Numbered from the stretch's first letter, positions 16,245-26,932 are shown. The stretch is 64,000 nucleotides of DNA from Halofilum ochraceum (GCF_001614315.2 NZ_LVEG02000018.1:1-64000); one strand, 5' to 3'. The notes: generated by a model from the letters alone, not told the origin. Made by a program: numbers and translations.

Positions 16245-17852
16245 CTATAGAAATTCGCCACCGCGCCAGCGGGCGACCAGACCGCGCGTGGACGCATCCC
16301 ATCCGGCGGCGTCGCCCTCTCCGCGCAACACGGGCACGAGCGCATCCGCACGCTCCTTGCCGAGTTCCACGCCCCACTGGTCGAAGGGATTGATCCGCCA
16401 GATCATGGCCTGGCAGAAGACGCGGTGCTCATGCAGCGCGAGCAGGGACCCAAGCGTCTCCGGCGTCAATCCCTCGAGCAGCAGCGTGGTCGTCGGCCGA
16501 TCGCCTTGCATGGTGCGATGCGGGCGCAGGGATTCGGGCACGCCGGCCCGCCGCAGGGTTTCCTGGTCGCGCCCGCCGAGCAGCGCCGCGGCCTGGCCGA
16601 ACGCGTTCGCCGCGAGCGCGTCGCGATCGCCCCCGGGCTCGCGCACGGCGATGATGTCGCAGGGCGCGCACCAGCTGCCCTGGTGCAGCCACTGGAAGAA
16701 CGCGTGCTGCCCGTTGGTGCCCTCCTGGCCCCAGATGGCGGGTGCGGTCGCGTAGTCGAGCGGGTGACCGTATCGATCGACGGATTTGCCGTTCGATTCC
16801 ATCTCGAGCTGCTGGAGATAATGCGGCAGGCTCCGCAGGCGATGGGCGTACGGCACGACCACGCGGCAGCCGGCGGCCTTGAAATTCGTGTACCAGATAT
16901 CGACCAGCGCCAGGCGCAGTGGCAGATTGTCCTCGGCCGGTGCGTCCCGGAAGTGTCGATCCATCGCCGCCGCGCCCGCGCATAGTGCCTCAAATCGGTC
17001 CATGCCCACGGCCATCGCGACCGGCAACCCGATCGGCGACCACAGCGAGTAACGCCCGCCTACCCAGTCCCAGAGCGGCAGGATGCGCTCATCCGCCACC
17101 CCCCATGCGCGCGCACGGTCCGCGCGCCCGGTGATGGCGATGCAGCGTTCGCCGGCCGCGGTTTCGCCGAGGGCGGAGGCAAGCAGATCACGCGCGGCGC
17201 GGGCGTTGGCCAGCGTCTCCAGTGTACTGAAGGTCTTGGACGCGACGATGACCAGCGTGTGCGCCGGATCCAGGCGGGCGAACACGGCGTCCCGCTCGGC
17301 CGGGTCGATATTCGCGATGAAATGGACCCGCGGGCCGTCATCCGCCGGCGCAGTCAGGGCCTCGCACGCGAGCCGCGGCCCGAGATCGGAACCGCCGATA
17401 CCGATGTGGAGCACATCGGTAATCACGCCCCCGTATGCCCCCCATGGGCGGCCCAGACGGACCGTATCGACGAGTTCCCGCATGCGCGCACGGGCCGCGT
17501 CCACCGCCGCATCGACACGCTCACCCGAGATCTTCAGGCGGCCCGCTTCCGGCGTCCGCAGGGCCATATGCAGCGCCGGGCGATCCTCGGTGGAATTGAT
17601 CCTTTCGCCGGCGAGCATACGATCGCGCCAGCCGAGGACGTCCTCCTGATGCGCCAGGTCGAACATCGACGCCATCGCGGCGGGCGTCAGGTGGGTCTTG
17701 GACTGATCGATCGTGATCCCGGCCGCGGAGCGCGTAAAGCGCGCCGCGCGCTCCGGGTCGGCGGCGAACAGTTCTTCCAGGGTGATGCCCGCAGTGGCCT
17801 CGTGATGCCCCGCGGCATCGCGCCAGGCCGGCGTGCCGGTCAGCGAACTCAC
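16245..17852 (-). CDS. pgi: Glucose-6-phosphate isomerase
   Basis: A 535-residue cytoplasmic isomerase interconverting glucose-6-P and fructose-6-P. PGI signatures are visible: VGGRYSLWSPIGLPVAMAVG in the middle and the stretch beginning GKSVDRYGHPLDYATAPAIW. The catalytic Glu lies in WGQEGTNGQHAFFQ. The length is close to the usual ~549. The GTG start overlaps the panC stop by 4 bp (GTGA), so translation is coupled to the pantothenate genes. The C-terminus lies close to the 100-bp repeat. Confidence 0.96.
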   Translation of the reverse strand: MSSLTGTPAWRDAAGHHEATAGITLEELFAADPERAARFTRSAAGITIDQSKTHLTPAAMASMFDLAHQEDVLGWRDRMLAGERINSTEDRPALHMALRTPEAGRLKISGERVDAAVDAARARMRELVDTVRLGRPWGAYGGVITDVLHIGIGGSDLGPRLACEALTAPADDGPRVHFIANIDPAERDAVFARLDPAHTLVIVASKTFSTLETLANARAARDLLASALGETAAGERCIAITGRADRARAWGVADERILPLWDWVGGRYSLWSPIGLPVAMAVGMDRFEALCAGAAAMDRHFRDAPAEDNLPLRLALVDIWYTNFKAAGCRVVVPYAHRLRSLPHYLQQLEMESNGKSVDRYGHPLDYATAPAIWGQEGTNGQHAFFQWLHQGSWCAPCDIIAVREPGGDRDALAANAFGQAAALLGGRDQETLRRAGVPESLRPHRTMQGDRPTTTLLLEGLTPETLGSLLALHEHRVFCQAMIWRINPFDQWGVELGKERADALVPVLRGEGDAAGWDASTRGLVARWRGGEFL

Positions 17853-18718
17853 ACGGCCTCCGCGCTGGCAGCGATGTTGTCGATCAGCCGCGCCCGGCCC
17901 AGCCGTGCGGCGGCGAGGATCCGCAGATCGGTGAGCGCGGCATCGGCCGGCGGCCGCGCGAGATCCTCGGCCATGCGGATCGCGACATATTCGGGCTGCA
18001 TCCCCGCGCCTTCGAGTTCCACGCAGGCATCGCGCTCAAGCCGCCCAAAGTCGCGTTCACCGCGCCCCAGCCGCCCCGCCACGGCGCGCAGGGCGGCATA
18101 CAGGGCCGGCGCCGCGCGGCGCTGATCGGCATCCAGGTAGCCGTTGCGCGAGGACATGGCGACACCGTCGGATTCGCGCACCGTCGGCATACCGACCACA
18201 TCGATCGGGAAATCCAGATCGGAGACCAGACGCCGGATCAGCAGAAGCTGTTGGTAATCCTTTTGGCCGAACACGGCGATATCCGGTTCCGCGATATTGA
18301 ACAGCTTGGCGACCACGGTCGCGACCCCGGTGAAATGCCCCGGGCGAGCCGCCCCGCAGAGGATATCCTCGAACGCCGGCACATGGACGCGCACCGCCGC
18401 CTCGGTACCGTGCGGGTAGAGGCTCTCGACCGTGGGTGCAAACACGAGATCGGCACCGCGCTCGCCGAGCCGGGCGGCATCGTCTTCCAGTCGCCGCGGG
18501 TAATCCTGGTAATCCTCGCCCGGCCCGAACTGCAGCGGGTTGACGAACACGCTGGCCACGACGTGCTGGGCGCGCTCGCGCGCGGCGTCCACCAGTGTCA
18601 GGTGACCCTCGTGCAGATCCCCCATGGTCGGCACCAGCGCCACGGACTCGCCGGCCGCGCGCCACGCGCGCACCCGCGCGCGCAGATCGGCGGGCCGATC
18701 AAGCACGGGCGGGCTCAC
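17849..18718 (-). CDS. panC: Pantothenate synthetase
   Basis: A 289-residue ATP-dependent ligase joining pantoate and beta-alanine. The HIGH-type motif is MGDLHEGHLTLVDAAR, with VFGQKDYQQLLLIRRLV and the KMSKS-like MSSRNGYL further on. I start it at GTG 18718, four bases after the panB stop, giving the family length. An open frame extends further upstream but runs into panB. It is fed by panB. Its other substrate, beta-alanine, is also what the catabolic operon at 2458 may consume. Confidence 0.95.
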   Translation of the reverse strand: MSPPVLDRPADLRARVRAWRAAGESVALVPTMGDLHEGHLTLVDAARERAQHVVASVFVNPLQFGPGEDYQDYPRRLEDDAARLGERGADLVFAPTVESLYPHGTEAAVRVHVPAFEDILCGAARPGHFTGVATVVAKLFNIAEPDIAVFGQKDYQQLLLIRRLVSDLDFPIDVVGMPTVRESDGVAMSSRNGYLDADQRRAAPALYAALRAVAGRLGRGERDFGRLERDACVELEGAGMQPEYVAIRMAEDLARPPADAALTDLRILAAARLGRARLIDNIAASAEAV

Positions 18719-18722
18719 GGGG

Positions 18723-19538
18723 TCACTCGATGGTCTGCTCGACACCCGGGAAACGGCGTTCGCGGACAGCCTCGACATAGCTTTCCATGGCCTCGGCAAT
18801 GCCGCCGGTGGCGGCGAGGAAATCGCGCGCGAAGCGCGGCGGGCGCGGGGTCACCCCGATGGCGTCGTGCAGCACCAGGATCTGGCCGTCGCAGTCGGGG
18901 CCGGACCCGATCCCGATCACCGGGACCCCCAGGTTGCTGCCGATCTCACGGGCCAGCCCCTGCGGCACGCATTCGAGCAGCACGACGTCGGCGCCGGCGG
19001 CCTCCAGCGCGAGGGCGTCCTCAAGCATCGCCTGGGCGGAGGCCTCATCGCGCCCCTGGATGCGGTAGCCGCCGATCTTGTGCACCGACTGCGGTTTCAG
19101 TCCGAGGTGGGCGCAGACCGGGATGCCGCACTCGTTCAGGCGCCGGACCGTGGCCACCTGGGCGGCCCCGCCCTCGAGCTTGACCATCTGGGCACCCGCC
19201 TCTTTCATCAGGCGCCCGGCGTTGGCGAGTGCGTCCTCGGGCGTGGCGAAACTCATGAACGGCATATCCACCATCAGCAGCGCGCGGCGGACCCCCCGCC
19301 GCACCGCCCGGGCGTGGTAGATCATGTCGTCGATGGTGACCGGCAGGGTCGTATCCTGGCCCTGGATCACCATGCCGAGCGAATCGCCGACCAGCACGAT
19401 ATCCATGCCGGCGTCATCCAGCAGCCGCCCGAAGCTGGCGTCGTACGCGGTCATGGCCGCGATCGGACGCCCGTCACGTTTCATGCGGTGCAGACTGGCG
19501 ACGCTGATTTCGCCCGAAGGGGTCGTATACACACTCAT
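18723..19538 (-). CDS. panB: 3-methyl-2-oxobutanoate hydroxymethyltransferase
   Basis: A 271-residue first enzyme of pantothenate synthesis, which adds a hydroxymethyl group from methylenetetrahydrofolate to ketoisovalerate. Family motifs are GDSLGMVIQGQDTTLPVTID (metal-binding Asp), MVDMPFMSF and the region around VKLEGG and PVCAHLGLKPQS. ATG 19538 (MSVYTTPSG) is the normal family start. A 21-codon upstream extension has no support. The folate gene folK lies in the same gene run. Confidence 0.95.
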   Translation of the reverse strand: MSVYTTPSGEISVASLHRMKRDGRPIAAMTAYDASFGRLLDDAGMDIVLVGDSLGMVIQGQDTTLPVTIDDMIYHARAVRRGVRRALLMVDMPFMSFATPEDALANAGRLMKEAGAQMVKLEGGAAQVATVRRLNECGIPVCAHLGLKPQSVHKIGGYRIQGRDEASAQAMLEDALALEAAGADVVLLECVPQGLAREIGSNLGVPVIGIGSGPDCDGQILVLHDAIGVTPRPPRFARDFLAATGGIAEAMESYVEAVRERRFPGVEQTIE

Positions 19539-19644
19539 CGGCAGCGTTTCCGTGGGAACGGTCGGCTGCGATTGTACTGCCCAGCGGGCTGGCAAGGCCA
19601 CATCCGGCCGTGGATGCCGGGCGCCGCCAGTGGAAAATCACGAT

Positions 19645-20292
19645 TCAGGCGGTGGAGAGCGGTGCCGGGTTGAAGAAATGCCGCCCGCTGCCGATGCGCT
19701 GGATCTCCTCCAGCAACGCGCCGTAATCGGCGTCGTTGTCGGCGAAATTCACCTCCGCCGCGTTGACGATCAGCAGGGGCGCCCGGTGGTAGTCGTGGAA
19801 GAAACGCATGTAGGCATCGGCGAGACGCTGCAGATAGTCCGGGTCCATGCCCTGCTCGTAGCCGATGCCGCGGCGATCGACACGATCCAGCAGCGTCTTG
19901 ACCGGCGCCTGCAGATAGATCACCAGATCCGGCTGCGGCGCCTCGATCACCAGATGCCGATACAGGTCCTGGTACAGCGCGAATTCATCCGCATCCAGAT
20001 TGATCTCGGCGAACAGCTGATCCTTGTCGATCAGGAAATCGGCCACGCGCGGCCCTCGGAACAGATCCTTCTGACCCAGTTCCCGCATCTGGCCCGTGCG
20101 CTGAAGCAGGAAATGCAGCTGCGTCGACAGCGCCGCCTCGCGCGGATTGCGGTAGAAGCGCTCGAGAAAGGGATTGCCATCGGCCCCCTCGAGCACAAGT
20201 TCGGCCCCGAACGAGTCCGCCAGCCGGCGCGCGAGGGTGGTCTTGCCGACGCCGATCGGCCCCTCGACCACGATGAACGAATCGCCGCTCAA
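19645..20292 (-). CDS. Deoxynucleoside kinase family protein
   Basis: A 215-residue P-loop kinase with the Walker A motif VEGPIGVGKTTLARRLAD at the N-terminus and a lid-like segment DRRGIGYEQGMDPDYLQRLA. It resembles the deoxyadenosine/deoxycytidine kinase family that sits beside folK and panB in several gammaproteobacteria. It likely phosphorylates a deoxynucleoside for salvage. It starts at TTG overlapping the folK stop by 4 bp (TTGA). The exact nucleoside is not readable. Confidence 0.85.
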   Translation of the reverse strand: MSGDSFIVVEGPIGVGKTTLARRLADSFGAELVLEGADGNPFLERFYRNPREAALSTQLHFLLQRTGQMRELGQKDLFRGPRVADFLIDKDQLFAEINLDADEFALYQDLYRHLVIEAPQPDLVIYLQAPVKTLLDRVDRRGIGYEQGMDPDYLQRLADAYMRFFHDYHRAPLLIVNAAEVNFADNDADYGALLEEIQRIGSGRHFFNPAPLSTA

Positions 20293-20791
20293 GCCCCCGT
20301 CGCCTCCAGTCGCCAGAGCCCACCGCCGGGGACCCGATCAAGGAGTTCATCGACGCGCCCCAGGCCGGGGACTTCCAGATCCGGTGCCATATCCGCGAGC
20401 GGCCGCAGCACGAAAACCCGTTCGGCAATACCCGGGTGCGGCACACGCAGCCGGGCATCGTCGATCCGGCGGTCCCCGAACAGCAGCAGATCGAGGTCGA
20501 GCACCCGGGGCCCCCAGCGCTCGCCGCCACGATCGCGGCCCGCCTCCGCCTCCAGACGCTGCAGGGCATCCAGCAGCGCGTGTGGATCGAGGGCAGTATC
20601 GAGCTGGACCACCGCGTTCACGTAATCGGGCTGGTCGGCGGGTCCCATGGGCGCGCTGCCGTAGAGGGGGGAAGCGGCGACCAGGTCGGTTGCGGGGATC
20701 GTCGCGAGCGCATCGAAGGCGGCGCGCACGCGCGCCGCCGGGCCATCCAGGTTACTGCCGACGCCGATCCAGGCCGCCGTTGCCGCTGGAC

Positions 20792-20795
<4 letters not shown>
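20289..20795 (-). CDS. folK: 2-amino-4-hydroxy-6-hydroxymethyldihydropteridine diphosphokinase
   Basis: A 168-residue HPPK, which transfers pyrophosphate from ATP to 6-hydroxymethyl-dihydropterin in folate synthesis. It has AWIGVGSNLDGP at the start, the pterin-binding SPLYGSAPMG region, and the metal site in GPRVLDLDLLLFGDR followed by VPHPGIAERVFVLRPLADMAP. The ATG overlaps the pcnB stop as ATGA, and the stop overlaps the kinase start as TTGA. The gene is thus translationally coupled on both sides. Confidence 0.94.
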
Positions 20796-22535
<1,740 letters not shown>

Positions 22536-22600
22536 TCAGGGGCCGTGGAACGAGCGCGTAACATAGCATGCCGCTCGACAGCGCCCAATGCGCGGACGTA

Positions 22601-23053
22601 TCAATCGTCCACGTCATCGCCGCCCTGACGGCGCCGGAACCGGATCGAGGCCCGGCGTTCGCGGCGGTCCGGTCGCCCGCGATCGAACACCACCGCCGCG
22701 CGGCGTTCGCGACGCGCTTCGGCCTCACGCTCGCGGGCGATGCGGCTCTCCTCCGTCTCCGTATACAGCTGGCGTGCTTCCGCCGCCGGACGGCGCTGCC
22801 TGTTGAGGGCGTCGACGCTCACCTCGAAAGTCGCCGCGGGCGTACCGATCCGCAGATGGTCCCCCACGCCAATGTTGCGGGCCGGTTTCGCGCGGGCCTC
22901 GTTCACCTCCACCTTGCCCGCGTCGATCGCCTTGCGGGCCAGCGCCCGGGTCTTGAAAAACCGAGCGGCCCAGAGCCAGCGATCGACGCGCTGGCTGCCT
23001 TCGGTCGTCGCACCGACCGCGGTCAGGCTCTCTCGCGGGGACCTTTCCGTCAT
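22601..23053 (-). CDS. hslR: S4-domain RNA-binding heat-shock protein (Hsp15 family)
   Basis: A 150-residue basic protein. The S4 domain (QRVDRWLWAARFFKTRALAR to NIGVGDHLRIGT) is followed by a highly charged Arg/Glu-rich tail, as in Hsp15. In E. coli, Hsp15 binds stalled 50S subunits carrying nascent peptidyl-tRNA and helps recycle them. The ATG overlaps the PP2C stop by 4 bp (ATGA), so it is coupled to the phosphatase gene upstream. Confidence 0.88.
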   Translation of the reverse strand: MTERSPRESLTAVGATTEGSQRVDRWLWAARFFKTRALARKAIDAGKVEVNEARAKPARNIGVGDHLRIGTPAATFEVSVDALNRQRRPAAEARQLYTETEESRIAREREAEARRERRAAVVFDRGRPDRRERRASIRFRRRQGGDDVDD

Positions 23054-23763
23054 ACGGTCGCCACGATCACCGTTACGTTGTCATGGCCGCCAGCGGCCAA
23101 CGCCGCATCCACCAGCGCCTGCGCCGCACGCCGGTCATCCGGCTCCGCCGCGAGCAGTCCCTCGATCCGGCCATCGGCGAGCTCACCGGTCAGGCCATCA
23201 GTACACAGCAGCAGCCGATCACCCGGCTCGGCCGGGATCGTCTCCGCTTCGACCTCGATCCCGTCGGGCGTGGCACCGCCGAGACACTGCGCCAGCACGT
23301 GGCGCTGCGGATGCGTGGCCACCGCCTCCGCCGCGAGCTCACCGGCATCCACGAGGGCCTGGACATACGAGTGATCCCGCGACAGCTGCTCGAGCCGAGC
23401 GCCGCGCATCCGGTACAGCCGGCTGTCACCGACCCAGGCCATCTCCAGCAACCGGCCATGCAGCCGGCAGGCTACGCAGGTCGTCCCCATACCCGGGGCG
23501 CCGCGGCCATCGCGGCCGGCCTCGATCAATGCCTCATGCGCCAGACGCAAGGCCTGCGCCAGCGTCTGCCCATCGTCCACGGCCGCCGATTCCACCGCCT
23601 CCGCCGCCATCCGGCTGGCCACGTCGCCGGCCGCGTGCCCACCCATGCCGTCCGCCACCACGACCAGACCGGCCTCGCGATGGACCCGGAGGCTATCCTC
23701 GTTGCGCTGACGCGTACGGCCTACATCCGTGCGCTCCCCCACGCTCGCGAATGGCTGGCTCAT
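23050..23763 (-). CDS. PP2C-family serine/threonine phosphatase
   Basis: A 237-residue soluble PPM phosphatase. Metal-binding motifs are in order: RNEDSLRV, VADGMGGHAAGDVAS, LLLCTDGLTGEL and GGHDNVTVIV. The ATG at 23763 has GGGAG upstream. An upstream extension in frame has no support and would run through a low-complexity intergenic repeat. No partner kinase or FHA/type VI secretion gene is adjacent, so its targets are unknown. Confidence 0.93.
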   Translation of the reverse strand: MSQPFASVGERTDVGRTRQRNEDSLRVHREAGLVVVADGMGGHAAGDVASRMAAEAVESAAVDDGQTLAQALRLAHEALIEAGRDGRGAPGMGTTCVACRLHGRLLEMAWVGDSRLYRMRGARLEQLSRDHSYVQALVDAGELAAEAVATHPQRHVLAQCLGGATPDGIEVEAETIPAEPGDRLLLCTDGLTGELADGRIEGLLAAEPDDRRAAQALVDAALAAGGHDNVTVIVATV

Positions 23764-23967
23764 ACGGACTCCCGATGGATGGTTGCAGGAGAAAATTAGC
23801 AAATTACGGGCCGCGGTGTCGGGGCGACAGGCGGCAGGCATCACGTAGGTTGGGTTGAGCGCCAGCGATACCCAACGGGTCGAGGCTGGATTTCCGGGAT
23901 CAGATCGGCTCACCAGCAGGATGCTCGACATGTAGGGTTTCCTTCGTCAACCCAACCTTCGGTAGCG
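23764..23967. other. Intergenic segment with gttgggt-type inverted motif
   Basis: No gene seen. It contains gtaggttgggttgagcgcc...gatacccaac and, 75 bp on, caacccaacct, an inverted pair of the 'GGTTGGGTT' type often dispersed in proteobacterial genomes. A further ttgggttacgcg...cgcccaacccc pair occurs near 27450. It forms the left flank of the tRNA-Ser associated islet. Confidence 0.5.
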
Positions 23968-24047
23968 GGGTTCGTCCACGCACCCTGCCCATATAAACAA
24001 AAAGCCCTGCTGGTGGCGGGGCTTTTTGTCTAGATGGCGGAGAGGGT
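23968..24047. repeat. Left direct repeat of the tRNA-Ser islet (tRNA 3' end plus terminator)
   Basis: About 80 bp matching 27658-27740. The shared parts are gggttcgtccacgcaccctgc, then ataaacaaaaa, a GC hairpin and ctttttgt, then ggcggagagggt, which is the 3' acceptor end of tRNA-Ser including the encoded CCA (read on the minus strand). The match breaks inside the T-arm, so no functional tRNA exists here. This is the expected footprint of an element inserted at the 3' end of the tRNA gene. Confidence 0.75.
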
Positions 24048-24075
24048 CGAGTCCTCGTCGCGCGAGCCGAAACGT

Positions 24076-24393
24076 TGACGACGAAGCGCCGCATCACCTC
24101 GATGTCGTACAGCGCCTCCTCCACCGCCGGATCAGACAGGTTATACCAGTGCCCCAGACAGTCGACGCGCAGCATGCGCTCGAGGCCGACCGGACGGCGA
24201 CCACGTCACCAGCCGCCGCCACGGCACGATGCGGTCCACCCCCAGGAGGAACCGCTCGCGCCGCGTCATCCTGCGATGCCGTTCGAATCCGGTGCCGCCA
24301 AGGGTCTGCTGTCGCATCGATGCTCCGGTCGTGGCCGCTTCGTCGGAGGCCGCCATTGTGCCAGTCAGAGCGAATTAAACAGAGGTTCCTGAG
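24076..24393 (-). mobile_element. IS5-family insertion sequence remnant (N-terminal transposase fragment, frameshifted)
   Basis: On the minus strand from 24317 the reading MRQQTLGGTGFERHRRMTRR...WRRLVTW is the N-terminus of an IS5-group transposase. After a deletion and frame change it continues as VGLERMLRV...[22 protein letters not shown], another hallmark segment. The rest of the gene is missing, cut off near the tRNA-Ser direct repeat. The upstream sequence to about 24393 (AGGAACCTCTGTTTAATTCG) may be the IS left end. It cannot encode an active transposase. Confidence 0.85.
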
Positions 24394-24462
24394 CTGGTAC
24401 AGCGACACTCCCGCGACTCTGCCGTCGCCCAGATTCGTCATACGCTGTAGCCGTCACCTGAA

Positions 24463-24630
24463 CCAGGAGGCTGTCCGGGAAACCTGAGCCGTAGCGAGCG
24501 CGTGGTACAGCGAGCAGAGTTTTCCGATCGTGAGACGAGCATGGTGGTTTCCATGTGAGGAGAGCAATCGGGAAAAGATGCCGCTGTGGCACGTGCGCAG
24601 TGGGCCCCGGTTTCTCGGACAGGCCCCTGG
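24463..24630. mobile_element. 168-bp MITE-like element with 22-bp terminal inverted repeats
   Basis: The ends ccaggaggctgtccgggaaa(cc) and (gg)tttctcggacaggcccctgg are inverted and match at 19 of 22 positions. The interior is non-coding, with a further imperfect inverted pair around gagttttccgat and atcgggaaaag. Size, ends and lack of a gene fit a non-autonomous derivative of a DDE transposon. The parent family was not identified. Confidence 0.7.
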
Positions 24631-24730
24631 TCCGACCACAATCGGTCTGCGCAGTCACGTACATTAGTCGTCATTATTTACACGTTCATCCCCTAACGTA
24701 CTGTCTCCATGGCTCCTTCCCCAATGTGCA

Positions 24731-24759
24731 TTTTCAGGACAAGTTTTCACGTCTATAAG
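24731..24759 (+). promoter_or_regulatory. Candidate promoter of the islet lipoprotein gene
   Basis: TTTTCA (-35, 4 of 6 consensus) and TATAAG (-10) are separated by 17 bp in an AT-rich stretch about 135 bp upstream of the lipoprotein ATG. The intervening leader has no obvious structure except an AAGGAGGT ribosome site at its end. Confidence 0.45.
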
Positions 24760-24894
24760 ACACCCATGTTTTGTCGAAAATAGCGTTACGTGATTTAGAG
24801 AGTCAGGTTGCCGCCCTCGGCATGTCCTTTGCTACGCTTCGCTTGCGCCATATGGCGTACAGGAAGGGCACAAGGGTCCCTGAAGGAGGTAACA

Positions 24895-26871
24895 ATGACA
24901 TTCAAACGGACCAGCCTTACCGCGACCGCTGCGGCCGTCCTGACCGCTTTGGCGGGCTGTGGCGGTGACGATGGATCGTCGTCGAGTGGAAGCACTGAGA
25001 CGACAACCGTGTCGGGGACGGTGCAATCCCCAGGTGGTGAGTCGATCGGTTACAACAACTGGCTGGATTACGGGCAGGATCGCCTGGCGTCCCTGTTCCC
25101 GAGCGCGAGGGCTGACATCAGCGGCTTGGCCGATGTTCCCGAAAGAACCCCCGTTCAGCTCGTGCGTCTAAACACCGACGGATCAGTAGCCGAGACTCTG
25201 GCATCGGACGAAACCGACGCCAACGGCCAGTTCAGCCTTGAAGTCGATGCCTCGACGGATCTGTCCAGCGACGTGGTCGTCCAGGCGGGGACGAACGACA
25301 GTACCATGCGGGCGCCCGCTGCCGGTGACAATCTCGACGTCAACCCGGTCAGCGAGAAGGTGGTCCGGGACGTCGTCGACCGAGTAAGCAATGACAACTT
25401 TGGCTATGACGACGTCGAGCCCGAACAGGTCCAATCCACTGTTGAGGCGGTCGAGGAACAACTTGAAGCTAACGACGTCGACGTCAGCGGTAGCTCGGTC
25501 GACGAGGCTGTCACCACGGTTGACGATAACGACGGCACGACCAGTGAGGACCTCCTCGACGCGTCGGCGAGCGAAGCAGGAGCCGATTTTGTCGGCGCAA
25601 AGAACGTCGCCGCTTTGGACTTCCAGTTGGCTAACCCGAGCACCGACACTGCGCGGTATGAATTCGCCACGCGGCTGCTTGGTGCGTCAGTTACCGACGG
25701 AGGTGAGTTCGATCGTTCGACTGGCACAAGTGAGCGGCGGTTCGTCCGTCGAACCTGGACGCAGTCGGACTCAGGTATTGATGCAACCTTCAGTTCCGAC
25801 GTGACCAGAACGGACAACGACTCCGCCAAGGCCATCACCTTTGAGGGCGAAGGGCGTTTCCTTGGCTCTTTGAGAGAGACAAAGGACGCGCTGACAAAGG
25901 GTATTCACTCCGACGATGGCGATATATTTGCGGCAGTCCAGACCGACGCCACGGGTTCGTCCAGCATTCTTGTCGGATCTGATGACTGGTCCGCGCCGAG
26001 CGACTTTAGCCAAACTTATAATATGGTGCGGATGGATGCCTATATTGACGAATCCGGCAGTTCCGCTGACGGACAGATAGCGCTGGCCCCGATGCTCCGT
26101 GCGGAAGCAGATTTCACGTGCAGCAGCGGGACCTGCGACATCGGGGTAACCCGAGACTTTGGAGCGGATACCCGCAAGTTCTTCCTTCAGCAAGGAGTAG
26201 ATAACACTTCGCTTTTTGCTGGCGACTCCTCGAGTCTGAGTCCGTTCACTGTGAACGATGTCACACTTTCATCGGACGGCACCCTCGAGGGACCCAACGA
26301 GGTGGCCACGAGAGGGTTCATTGGGCCCGACGGAAACATCGCGTCATTCATGTTTAAGACGACATCCTCATCGGATTTCCCTTACCAAGATTATTATGTC
26401 GGAGTGCCTCAAGGTTCGTCCTGCGGCACCGGTACGCTTGACGGGACGTATAATGTTGTCGGTATGGAGGGCCTAATGCAGCCGGCAAGTGGGAGCACGA
26501 CCGGCGAGTTCGACATGGAGTTTGAGCGATATCAGGTTACGGCGGACGGCAGCGGCGGTCTAACGAGGGCCGACGGTATAGCCAAGAAGACCAAGCTTGC
26601 ACCGTTCAACGATCTGCCGTTATTGAGCCAGGAAGTCCGTACGAACTCTGAGCCCCAACTGACGTATGGTGTCGCCAGCAATTGCGTTGTAACCATTCAG
26701 GATCAAGAGGGTAATCGGCGTCAGGGCGCCGTGAGCCCGGATGGTGAGGTCCTTGTGCTTAACAGCTTCACCAAGAACGTGGTGACGCAAGGTTCGAGTT
26801 CTACGACGGAGATTGTAGACGGGTCCGCGAGCGGCGGCATGTCTATTGCCGTGCGGACGACCGCGAACTAA
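24895..26871 (+). CDS. Predicted acidic surface lipoprotein of unknown function
   Basis: A 658-residue protein not recognised as any characterised family. The signal peptide ends in the lipobox LAGC, giving lipidation at Cys22, and a Ser/Gly/Asp linker follows. Residues ~36-110 (VSGTVQSPGGESI to NGQFSLEVDAS) look like a carboxypeptidase-regulatory/starch-binding type beta-sandwich. The rest is rich in Asp, Ser and Thr, with two possible disulfides (CSSGTC near the middle; CGTG and NCVV near the end). AAGGAGGT lies 4 bp before the ATG. Codon choice is visibly less GC-rich than in neighbours. It is the only intact gene between the tRNA-Ser direct repeats. An envelope or adhesion-type role is a guess. 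Confidence 0.8.
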   Translation: MTFKRTSLTATAAAVLTALAGCGGDDGSSSSGSTETTTVSGTVQSPGGESIGYNNWLDYGQDRLASLFPSARADISGLADVPERTPVQLVRLNTDGSVAETLASDETDANGQFSLEVDASTDLSSDVVVQAGTNDSTMRAPAAGDNLDVNPVSEKVVRDVVDRVSNDNFGYDDVEPEQVQSTVEAVEEQLEANDVDVSGSSVDEAVTTVDDNDGTTSEDLLDASASEAGADFVGAKNVAALDFQLANPSTDTARYEFATRLLGASVTDGGEFDRSTGTSERRFVRRTWTQSDSGIDATFSSDVTRTDNDSAKAITFEGEGRFLGSLRETKDALTKGIHSDDGDIFAAVQTDATGSSSILVGSDDWSAPSDFSQTYNMVRMDAYIDESGSSADGQIALAPMLRAEADFTCSSGTCDIGVTRDFGADTRKFFLQQGVDNTSLFAGDSSSLSPFTVNDVTLSSDGTLEGPNEVATRGFIGPDGNIASFMFKTTSSSDFPYQDYYVGVPQGSSCGTGTLDGTYNVVGMEGLMQPASGSTTGEFDMEFERYQVTADGSGGLTRADGIAKKTKLAPFNDLPLLSQEVRTNSEPQLTYGVASNCVVTIQDQEGNRRQGAVSPDGEVLVLNSFTKNVVTQGSSSTTEIVDGSASGGMSIAVRTTAN

Positions 26872-26895
26872 CTTTCAGCGAAGCAAACCGTTTTT

Positions 26896-26932
26896 GGGGC
26901 CGTGCCGTACGCTGGTACGGCCCCTTTATTTT
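26896..26932 (+). terminator. Rho-independent terminator of the lipoprotein gene
   Basis: GGGGCCGTGCC and GGTACGGCCCC form an 11-bp stem with one mismatch and a 7-nt loop, followed by TTTATTTT. It starts 24 bp after the stop codon, which supports the gene as a single transcription unit. Confidence 0.9.

Noticed and set aside
24032-24060. Second tRNA gene at the left edge of the islet
   Set aside because: Only the acceptor 3' end and part of the T-arm are present, with no D or anticodon arm. It is the direct-repeat copy of the tRNA 3' end.
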